Assembly: GCF_014202425.1 (NCBI RefSeq)
Contig: NZ_JACHGT010000016.1
Span: forward strand, 124,001 to 188,000
From: Phytomonospora endophytica
GTDB lineage: Bacteria > Actinomycetota > Actinomycetes > Mycobacteriales > Micromonosporaceae
Direction: 5' to 3'
DNA length: 64,000 bases
Made by a program: the position numbers and the translations under genes. Shown one piece after another: positions 58,223 through 64,000 of this stretch. The notes under the pieces were generated by a model. That model had not been told where the DNA came from. It did no database searches and saw only the letters and a program-made list of their open reading frames with translations. Position 1 is the stretch's first letter; each line of letters begins with the position of its first letter.

Positions 58223-58595
58223 GCCTGTGCACGAGCTGATCAGCCCTATTTCTTTGTGACCACGACCCCGGGTCAAATCCGGACGTATCATGACGCAACG
58301 GTGCGCTACGCACGGTTTGGAGTATGGGAAGCGGTGTTGCCGAAGACCTGCAACAAGCTGGCACGCTAGTCTGTGGCGCGCGTCGACACAAGCGTTGTCC
58401 ACAGGTCCTGTGGATTATCGCCGTGGAGTTGGCACGCCGTTTCACCCGGGCCGGTTGTCGATCGCCCGGCGCGGCCAGTAGTGTTGACCGGCCGTTACCA
58501 GGGCGCCGCTGTGCCATTGATACTCTTGTACACGCACGTAAGCGTCCGCACGGCCTGTAGTCACACCGTGCAACACCGATCTTGGAGTCCCAGCC
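58223..58595. other. dnaA-rpmH divergent promoter region
   Basis: A gene-free stretch with further DnaA-box matches at 58395-58403 (TTGTCCACA, perfect) and 58409-58417 (TGTGGATTA, one mismatch), facing each other. The promoters for dnaA and rpmH should lie here, but no convincing -35/-10 pairs were found by eye. Confidence 0.6.
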
Positions 58596-58733
58596 GTGAG
58601 CAAGCGCACCTTCCAGCCGAACAACCGCCGCCGCGCGAAGACCCACGGCTTCCGGCTGCGTATGCGTACGCGCGCCGGCCGGGCCATCATCGCCCTTCGC
58701 CGCCGCAAGGGCCGCGAGCGTCTCTCCGCTTGA
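58596..58733 (+). CDS. rpmH: Ribosomal protein bL34
   Basis: A 45-residue, very basic protein, [20 protein letters not shown] then [23 protein letters not shown], the universal L34 sequence of the large subunit. GTG 58596 follows GGAG. Divergent from dnaA, first gene of the rpmH-rnpA-yidD-yidC-khpB-rsmG operon. Confidence 0.98.
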   Translation: MSKRTFQPNNRRRAKTHGFRLRMRTRAGRAIIALRRRKGRERLSA

Positions 58734-58776
58734 TAGCGGCCGGGACGTCTCCCCACAGATTTCGTGAGGCCCGCTC

Positions 58777-59139
58777 GTGCTGCCAAAGGCCGCGCGGCTG
58801 CGGAGCCGCGCTGACTTCTCCGCTACCACGCGGGGACGTCGCGCTGCCCGCGGCGCGCTCGTCGTCCACCTCAAGGTGACCGGCGAAGGCCGACCGGCGC
58901 GAGCGGGTTTCGTCGTGTCCAAAGCCGTCGGCGGTGCCGTCGTTCGCAACCGGGTGAAGCGCCGACTGCGCCACCTCGTCGCCGAACGCATCGGCGCGTG
59001 GGAGCCCGGCACGGACATCGTCGTCCGGGCGCTCCCCCTCGCCGCGGGCCGTGACCACACCGGCCTCGGCGCCGATCTCGACGGGGCCCTCGCGAGTGCG
59101 AGACAGCCCCGTAAGCACGGCCGGGAGCGTCCGAAATGA
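58777..59139 (+). CDS. rnpA: Ribonuclease P protein component
   Basis: A 120-residue RNase P protein that assists 5' maturation of tRNAs. The family signature [27 protein letters not shown] (about residues 46-72) is intact. GTG 58777. The stop overlaps yidD by 4 bp (ATGA). Confidence 0.97.
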   Translation: MLPKAARLRSRADFSATTRGRRAARGALVVHLKVTGEGRPARAGFVVSKAVGGAVVRNRVKRRLRHLVAERIGAWEPGTDIVVRALPLAAGRDHTGLGADLDGALASARQPRKHGRERPK

Positions 59140-59393
59140 CGCCAGCCCGGCTCCTGTCGTTGCCCATCGTCGCGTACCGTCGATGGATAAGCCCGGCACT
59201 GCCGGCCCGTTGTCGATTCCACCCGTCGTGTAGCGCCTACGCCCTTGAGGCGATCTCGGTGCACGGGGCGTTGCGTGGGTTCTACCTCGCGGTCCGGAGA
59301 GTGCTGCGTTGCCAACCGTTCCACCCGGGCGGTTATGACCCGGTGCCGCCACCACGGCACAAGGTCGCTGAAACTGAAGCTAGGGAGACGTAG
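59136..59393 (+). CDS. yidD: Membrane protein insertion efficiency factor YidD
   Basis: An 85-residue protein: [62 protein letters not shown], the YidD signature with three conserved Cys. It supports YidC-dependent membrane insertion at the inner face. It starts inside rnpA and ends just before yidC. Confidence 0.97.
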   Translation: MTPARLLSLPIVAYRRWISPALPARCRFHPSCSAYALEAISVHGALRGFYLAVRRVLRCQPFHPGGYDPVPPPRHKVAETEARET

Positions 59394-59394
59394 C

Positions 59395-60366
59395 TTGTCC
59401 GGCATCTTCCCGCTCGAGTGGTTGTACTGGAGCATCTCGTGGCTGCTGCTTAGCTGGCACTCGCTGTGGGACGCGATCCTGCCTTCCGGTGAGGTACTCG
59501 GTACCAACTGGTCGTGGATCCTCGCGATCGTCTTCCTCGTGCTGACCGTCCGCACCCTGTTGTTCCCGCTGTTTGTCAAGCAGATCAAGTCTCAGCGCGC
59601 GATGCAGGCGCTCCAGCCGAAGGTCAAGGAGCTCCAGGCCAAGTACAAGCACGACCGCCAGGAGATGCAGCGGCAGCTCATGGAGCTGTACCGCAAGGAG
59701 AAGGCCAACCCGCTCATGGGCTGCCTTCCCATGCTGCTTCAGGCGCCCGTGTTCATCGGTCTGCTGCACGTCCTGCGTCGTGTTCACCCGGGTAACACCC
59801 AGACCGACCTGTACGGCTGGACGCCCGACCAGTTCGACAGCTTCCTGAACTCGCGGTTGTTCAACGCGCCGATCTGGTCGAGCTTCAACACCCCCGACGC
59901 GCAGCTGCAGGAGCTCAACTCCAGCACGATCACGGTCAAGATCATCTGTGCCGTCCTGATCGCGTGCATGGTCGCCACGACCTACATGACCTCGCGTCAG
60001 ATGATCCTCAAGACCGGGTGGGCCGAGGACCGCCAGCAGAAGATGATGCAGCGCCTGATGCTCTACGGCATCCCGGCCACGCTGCTCGTCTCCGGCGTGA
60101 TGTTCCCGATCGGTGTCGTCCTGTACTGGGTGATCTCGAACGCGTTCTCGCTCGGGCAGCAGATGTGGGTGCTGCGGAAGTTCCCACCGCCGAAGATGTC
60201 TGGCTCCAACGGCGCGAAGTCGCCCGCCGCGGGCAAGCCCGGATCGAAAGCCGCCGAGAAGGCACGTGCGGAGGCCGTGGCCCGCGCCAAGGAATTGGCG
60301 CCGAAGCCCGGAGCGAAGCCGGCCAACTCGAAGAAGGGCGGCACCCGTAAAGGTGCCGGCAAGTAA
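59395..60366 (+). CDS. yidC: Membrane protein insertase YidC
   Basis: A 323-residue insertase, with about five membrane helices and no large periplasmic domain, as in Gram-positives. The cytosolic hairpin (KQIKSQRAMQALQPKVKELQAKYKHDRQEMQRQLMELYRKEKANPLMGCLPMLLQ) and the later conserved LYWVISNAFSLGQQ are clear; a basic tail ends GTRKGAGK. TTG 59395 follows AGGGAG by 7 bp and starts MSGIFPLEWLYW. Confidence 0.96.
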   Translation: MSGIFPLEWLYWSISWLLLSWHSLWDAILPSGEVLGTNWSWILAIVFLVLTVRTLLFPLFVKQIKSQRAMQALQPKVKELQAKYKHDRQEMQRQLMELYRKEKANPLMGCLPMLLQAPVFIGLLHVLRRVHPGNTQTDLYGWTPDQFDSFLNSRLFNAPIWSSFNTPDAQLQELNSSTITVKIICAVLIACMVATTYMTSRQMILKTGWAEDRQQKMMQRLMLYGIPATLLVSGVMFPIGVVLYWVISNAFSLGQQMWVLRKFPPPKMSGSNGAKSPAAGKPGSKAAEKARAEAVARAKELAPKPGAKPANSKKGGTRKGAGK

Positions 60367-60381
60367 AGGGAGAGGCAGCAC

Positions 60382-60909
60382 GTGGCTGAAACGACGACGG
60401 ATGTCGCCCGTGGTGAGGCTTCAGAGGGGCGCACCACCGCGGGGGTAGACACCGACGCGCTGTTCGAGCAGAGCGAGATCGCCGCCGACTACGTCGAGGG
60501 GCTGCTCGACATTCTCGACACCGACGGGGACATCGACGAGCTCGTGAAGGACGACCGCCCGATCGTGGAGGTCGTCGGCGAAGGGCTCAACCAGCTGGTC
60601 GGTCCGGGTGGGGCGACGCTGGAGGCACTCCAGGAGCTGACGCGACTGGCGGTCTTCCGCAAGACCGGCGAGCACAGCAGGCTCATGCTCGACATCGGGG
60701 GCTTCCGTTCCAGCCGCCGCGCCGAGCTGCAGGCCCTGGCGAAGAAGGTGGCCGACGAGGTCGCGCAGTACGGCAACCCCGTGCGGCTCGACCCGATGAA
60801 CGCCTTCGAGCGCAAGTGCGTGCACGACGTCATCAACGCGCGCAAGGACGTGGCGAGCGAGTCGGAGGGCACCGAGCCCGACCGTCGCGTGATCGTGAGC
60901 CCGGCTTGA
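60382..60909 (+). CDS. khpB: RNA-binding protein KhpB (Jag)
   Basis: A 175-residue protein with a KH-like domain (about residues 55-100: VEVVGEGLNQLVGPGGATLEALQELTRLA) and an R3H domain (about 115-155: DEVAQYGNPVRLDPMNAFERKCVHDVINARKDVASES). GTG 60382 after AGGGAGAGG. It acts with KhpA in RNA binding. It lies between yidC and rsmG as usual. Confidence 0.95.
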   Translation: MAETTTDVARGEASEGRTTAGVDTDALFEQSEIAADYVEGLLDILDTDGDIDELVKDDRPIVEVVGEGLNQLVGPGGATLEALQELTRLAVFRKTGEHSRLMLDIGGFRSSRRAELQALAKKVADEVAQYGNPVRLDPMNAFERKCVHDVINARKDVASESEGTEPDRRVIVSPA

Positions 60910-61640
60910 GTTCGCAGGACGAGACGACGAACGGCCCCTCCACGGAGGGGCCGTTCCCCGTTGGGGACGCGGAGGCGGCCGCCGGAGACAGCGGTGCCGG
61001 GGCTGCGGCGGACGGGTTCGCGCCGCCGCCGGGACTCGCGGACACCGCCGCCAAGGTCTTCGGTGAGCGGGAAACCCTGGCCGTCGCCTACGCCGAGCTT
61101 CTCGCCACCGACGGCGTCGAGCGAGGCCTGATCGGCCCCCGTGAGGTCCCCCGCCTCTGGGAACGGCACATGTTGAACTGTGGGGTACTCGCCGAGCTCA
61201 TCCCCGAAGCGGTCGCCGTGATCGACGTCGGCTCGGGGGCGGGGCTGCCCGGGATCCCCCTGGCGATCGTGCGACCCGATGTCGAGGTCATGCTCGTCGA
61301 GCCGATGCTCCGCCGCACCGTGTTCCTGGAGGAGGCCGTCAAGGCCCTCGGGCTCACGAACGTCACCGTGTTCAGGGGCCGCGCCGAGGACTGCGACGTC
61401 GCCGCCCCCATCGTGACGGCCCGCGCCGTCGCGGCACTGGACAAGCTGGCGCGTTGGTGCCTTCCGCTGGTGGTGAGCGGCGGTGAACTCCTCGCGATGA
61501 AGGGCAGTTCCGCACAGGAGGAAGTCACCACCCACGCCAAGGCCGTTCGTAAAGCCGGCGGCACCGACGCGGAAGTGCTCACGTGTGGCGCCGGACTCCT
61601 GGAAGTCCCGACCACGATCGTGCGGATCAGGAAGCGGTAG
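60906..61640 (+). CDS. rsmG: 16S rRNA (guanine-N7) methyltransferase RsmG
   Basis: A 244-residue methyltransferase. The core starts VFGERETLAVAYAELLATDGVERGLIGPREVPRLWERHMLNC and the SAM motif is VIDVGSGAGLPGIPLA; it methylates G527 of 16S rRNA. The only in-frame start is TTG 60906, overlapping the khpB stop (TTGA), giving about 45 extra variable residues. A 12-bp hairpin (60929-60956) lies in that extension. Confidence 0.93.
   Translation: MSSQDETTNGPSTEGPFPVGDAEAAAGDSGAGAAADGFAPPPGLADTAAKVFGERETLAVAYAELLATDGVERGLIGPREVPRLWERHMLNCGVLAELIPEAVAVIDVGSGAGLPGIPLAIVRPDVEVMLVEPMLRRTVFLEEAVKALGLTNVTVFRGRAEDCDVAAPIVTARAVAALDKLARWCLPLVVSGGELLAMKGSSAQEEVTTHAKAVRKAGGTDAEVLTCGAGLLEVPTTIVRIRKR
60929..60956 (+). 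promoter_or_regulatory. Perfect hairpin in the rsmG leader/early coding region
   Basis: GAACGGCCCCTC and GAGGGGCCGTTC pair over 12 bp around CACG, beginning 20 bp after the khpB stop. It has terminator form but lies within the only available rsmG frame, so it may be an attenuator or RNA structure. Confidence 0.6.
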
Positions 61641-61688
61641 GTTTCCCGAACCTTCGTACGAACGGCGACCGACGAGAAGTCGGTCGCC

Positions 61689-61702
61689 GTTTCACGTGAA
61701 AC
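61689..61702. other. parS site
   Basis: Perfect GTTTCACGTGAAAC, 49 bp after rsmG. Confidence 0.95.
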
Positions 61703-61799
61703 ATCGCGCAGACGGCGACGGTGGTGGTGCCGACAGCCGTGTCCCGGACGCCACCGCTCCGATCTCGACTCGAAGTACCTCGGAGGCCGGGACGTTTCC

Positions 61800-61813
61800 G
61801 TTTCACGTGAAAC
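61800..61813. other. parS site
   Basis: Perfect GTTTCACGTGAAAC. Confidence 0.95.
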
Positions 61814-61846
61814 ATCGCCTAGCGCCACCCTGCCCCAGTCCTCCTC

Positions 61847-61860
61847 GTTTCACGTGAAAC
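61847..61860. other. parS site
   Basis: Perfect GTTTCACGTGAAAC. Confidence 0.95.
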
Positions 61861-61890
61861 ATCGCGCTGGCACGCAAGGACCCGACTCCC

Positions 61891-61904
61891 GTTTCACGTG
61901 AAAC
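61891..61904. other. parS site
   Basis: Perfect GTTTCACGTGAAAC, 44 bp from the previous site. Confidence 0.95.
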
Positions 61905-62216
61905 ATTCCACCGATGCTCAGCCTGGGCTCTCCCCCGCCGGTTCTGTCGACGGTGCTGGGCGCTGGCCCTCCGCAGTTCGCCCTACCCCGGCAGCTCGCC
62001 GTTGCCGCCGGTCTCTGTCTGCGTCGGTGTCGGCGTGCCACCGTCGCTTTCCTTACCAAGCGTCGCCGTCATCATCGCGCCCTCCGTGGCGGCGGCTCAC
62101 GCACAGGCTTCCGCGCCCGCCGATGCAACGCCAGTCACGGCCGTCGCCATCGCGATCACCGCCACCTGATCACTGGCTGCACGTCGCGGTCGGCGTCGCC
62201 GTCGCCGCCGGCACGG

Positions 62217-62258
62217 CAACGCTCATCCGCGCCAAACGCTCATCGGCGCCAAACGCCT
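62217..62258. repeat. 17-bp tandem repeat shared with 25.7 kb
   Basis: Two adjacent 17-bp units (AACGCTCATCCGCGCCA, AACGCTCATCGGCGCCA) and a partial third. 62229-62248 matches 25689-25708 at 19 of 20 positions. Confidence 0.75.
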
Positions 62259-62352
62259 TCCAACGGCGACCTCGCCGCCGTGCCGGCCCGCACGCATGCT
62301 CGTGCTCCTCGCCGAACTCGCCCTCAAGCCGAGGCGCTTCCACCGCGGCCCC

Positions 62353-62366
62353 GTTTCACGTGAAAC
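62353..62366. other. parS site
   Basis: Perfect GTTTCACGTGAAAC. Confidence 0.95.
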
Positions 62367-62394
62367 ATCGCCACCCACCGACCTTCCCGCCGAT

Positions 62395-62408
62395 GTTTCA
62401 CGTGAAAC
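62395..62408. other. parS site
   Basis: Perfect GTTTCACGTGAAAC, 42 bp from the previous site. Confidence 0.95.
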
Positions 62409-62544
62409 ACTCCCCCGCCAGCGACTTCACCACGCTCCCCACCGCCCAACTTTCACCGCCTCCTAACTTGCCGGACTGATGCCCGGGTGTCGGATGGCGG
62501 CCGCGCAAAGAAGCCTCGTAGTCTGTCGAAGCATGCGCGCGATC

Positions 62545-62558
62545 GTTTCACGTGAAAC
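62545..62558. other. parS site nearest parA
   Basis: Perfect GTTTCACGTGAAAC, 63 bp before the parA start, placed to let ParB affect the parAB promoter. Confidence 0.95.
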
Positions 62559-62620
62559 ATCAACCCGTCGAACGATGGAATCGATCGCGCTCGTGTCGTG
62601 TCCGATGCGACGAGGTGTGG

Positions 62621-63823
62621 ATGATGTCTGAAGATGCGACCCCGCTGGGCGGCAACTCAAGCCACCGACGGATCCGCGAGATGCTGGACGCTGCGGCGGC
62701 ACAGGGTGCCCCCGCGGCTGCTCCCTCCGATGCCGCCGCGCCTTTAAAGGGTGCGGCGAGAGCGGGTGAGTCAACGGAGCCGTACCACGGGGAGCGGGAG
62801 ATGCGGCAGATCTACACCGACGACGAGTCGGAGCGCAGAGCCAGCCGGGTAGGACCCGGTGGGGTGTATCCACAGACGCGTGGGCGTCATTCCGACGAGG
62901 ACAAGGGGCAGGCCACCGTGCTGCCGACCGGCCCGCGCAAACCGCCCGAGGCCGAGGACGACCTGCCGCTGGCCCAGGAGGCCAAGCGCGCCGTCAAGGT
63001 CCTCAACCCCGGCGGCGAGGTTCTCATGCCGCGCCCGACCCACTGCCGGGTCATGGCCGTGGCGAACCAGAAGGGCGGCGTCGGCAAGACCACCAGTGCG
63101 GTGAACCTCGCTGTTTCCCTTGCGCTGCACGGGAACCGCGTGATGGTCATCGACCTCGACCCGCAGGGCAACGCCTCCACCGGTCTCGGCGTCGAGCACC
63201 ACACCGAGGTCCCCAGCATCTACGACTCCCTCATCGAGAGCGTCCCGCTGAACGAGGTCGCCACCACCGTCGACGGCATCCCGAACCTGTGGTGCGTCCC
63301 GGCGACCATCGACCTCGCCGGCTCCGAAGTCGAGCTCGTCTCGATGGTCGCCCGCGAGTCGCGTCTGCGGATGGCGATCGAAGGCTACGAGCAGGAGCTC
63401 GACTACGTCTTCATCGACTGCCCGCCGTCGCTCGGGCTGCTCACCGTCAACGCGCTCGTCGCAGCTCAGGAAGTCCTGATTCCCATCCAGTGCGAGTACT
63501 ACGCGCTGGAAGGTCTCGGGCAGCTCCTGCGCAACATCGAGCTCGTCAAGGCCCACCTCAACCCGCAGCTGCGCGTCTCGACGATCCTGCTGACCATGTA
63601 CGACGGGCGCACGAAGCTCGCCGATCAGGTCGAGCAGGAAGTTCGCGGCCACTTCGGTGACACCGTCCTGAAGTCGGTCGTGCCGCGCAGCGTCCGCGTG
63701 TCGGAGGCGCCCGGGTACGGTCAGTCGGTCATGACCTACGATCCCGGCTCGCGGGGGGCTACGAGCTACTTCGAGGCCGCTGAAGAGATCGCCGTTCGCG
63801 GCGCTGCGATGGGAGACCGGTAA
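62621..63823 (+). CDS. parA: Chromosome-partitioning ATPase ParA
   Basis: A 400-residue ParA/Soj. A variable, charged N-terminal extension of about 140 residues precedes the Walker-type core: deviant Walker A KGGVGKTTS, VMVIDLDPQGNASTGLG, YVFIDCPPSLGLLTVNAL. It drives segregation of ParB-parS complexes. ATG 62621 or the next codon follows GAGGTG. The stop overlaps the parB start (TAATG). Confidence 0.97.
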   Translation: MMSEDATPLGGNSSHRRIREMLDAAAAQGAPAAAPSDAAAPLKGAARAGESTEPYHGEREMRQIYTDDESERRASRVGPGGVYPQTRGRHSDEDKGQATVLPTGPRKPPEAEDDLPLAQEAKRAVKVLNPGGEVLMPRPTHCRVMAVANQKGGVGKTTSAVNLAVSLALHGNRVMVIDLDPQGNASTGLGVEHHTEVPSIYDSLIESVPLNEVATTVDGIPNLWCVPATIDLAGSEVELVSMVARESRLRMAIEGYEQELDYVFIDCPPSLGLLTVNALVAAQEVLIPIQCEYYALEGLGQLLRNIELVKAHLNPQLRVSTILLTMYDGRTKLADQVEQEVRGHFGDTVLKSVVPRSVRVSEAPGYGQSVMTYDPGSRGATSYFEAAEEIAVRGAAMGDR

Positions 63824-64000
63824 TGGCGCCGCCGAAGCGACGTGGCCTCGGGCGAGGCCTCGGGGCGCTCATCCCCACCGACGTCTCCGACCTGACGGCC
63901 GAGCCCGCCTCCCCGCCGAAGAAGAGCACGAGTCCGGCGTTGCAGGCCGGCCTCGACCAGATGAGCGAGCGGATGCGCCAGCGCGACCGCGAGGAAGGGC
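63823..64000 (+). CDS. parB: Chromosome-partitioning protein ParB, N-terminus only
   Basis: The first 59 residues are visible, beginning MAPPKRRGLGRGLGALIPTD, the ParA-interacting box typical of chromosomal ParB (KRGLGRGLGALI). The CTP-binding and parS-binding domains lie beyond the right edge. Its ATG shares one base with the parA stop. Confidence 0.95.
   Translation, partial: MAPPKRRGLGRGLGALIPTDVSDLTAEPASPPKKSTSPALQAGLDQMSERMRQRDREEG

Larger units (their letters stand above)
61641..62620. other. Gene-free parS region between rsmG and parA
   Basis: About 980 bp with seven perfect parS palindromes and no credible gene. Short repeats at 62217-62258 (17-bp units AACGCTCATC[CG]GCGCCA) match the repeat patch at 25.7 kb. 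Confidence 0.85.

Overview
The window is the chromosomal origin region of a high-GC actinomycete, together with about 45 kb of more variable sequence to its left. The right end carries the standard actinobacterial block parB-parA-rsmG-khpB(jag)-yidC-yidD-rnpA-rpmH | dnaA-oriC-dnaN-gnd-recF-DUF721-gyrB-gyrA-DUF3566-tRNA-Ile. GC-rich codon use, many GTG/TTG starts, mycothiol-type (maleylpyruvate isomerase family) proteins, a DLW-39 protein beside tRNA-Ala and a ParA with a long N-terminal extension all fit Actinomycetia. My guess is a Glycomycetales/Micromonosporales-like lineage, but nothing here fixes the genus.

Layout. 0-4.3 kb: start of an acyl-CoA carboxylase alpha subunit with a TetR regulator, an MMPL transporter, an NTF2-like protein and a second TetR. 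4.3-6.2 kb: a gene-free 1.9-kb patch of simple and dispersed repeats. 6.2-9.6 kb: secreted beta-lactamase-fold hydrolase, AraC regulator, mycothiol-type enzyme, AhpD-like protein. 9.7-12.8 kb: a tandem universal stress protein (USP) divergent from a HypF homologue that has lost most catalytic motifs. 13-18.9 kb: membrane protein, SGNH hydrolase, a 29-aa membrane peptide, mycothiol-type enzyme, serine hydrolase, nucleotidyltransferase-MarR pair, and two SMR exporters behind a palindromic operator. 19-31.7 kb: DosS-like haem-GAF kinase, phosphoketolase, DUF4253 and propeller-like proteins, a Tat-exported beta-helix protein between parS sites, a TIM-barrel protein, a second USP and a DosR-like regulator. 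31.7-38.5 kb: ECF sigma factor with a membrane partner, P450, LysR/reductase pair, RidA, WYL regulator, tRNA-Ala and DLW-39. 38.7-46.8 kb: class-II UvrA, VOC protein, ART-like/HEAT protein, SecD-head lipoprotein, methyltransferase, two PH-domain proteins, secreted protein, tRNA-Ile. 46.9-64 kb: the replication and partition core.

How the parts fit. Two USPs, phosphoketolase, a DosS-like kinase and a DosR-like regulator are scattered over 22 kb and resemble a hypoxia/dormancy gene set; the HypF-like pseudoenzyme is divergent from one USP. The origin block supplies initiation (DnaA, at least 15 DnaA-box cores in oriC), the sliding clamp, RecF, gyrase and ParAB. There are 13 parS sites (12 perfect, one with a mismatch): seven beside parAB and six displaced 30-35 kb away around the beta-helix and second USP genes. 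DnaA-box-like sites also occur between gyrB and gyrA and upstream of dnaA.

No insertion sequence, prophage, CRISPR array or rRNA gene was recognised. The most unusual items are the HypF-like pseudoenzyme, the second parS cluster, the DnaA boxes between gyrB and gyrA, the 1.9-kb repeat patch, and a perfect hairpin at the start of rsmG.
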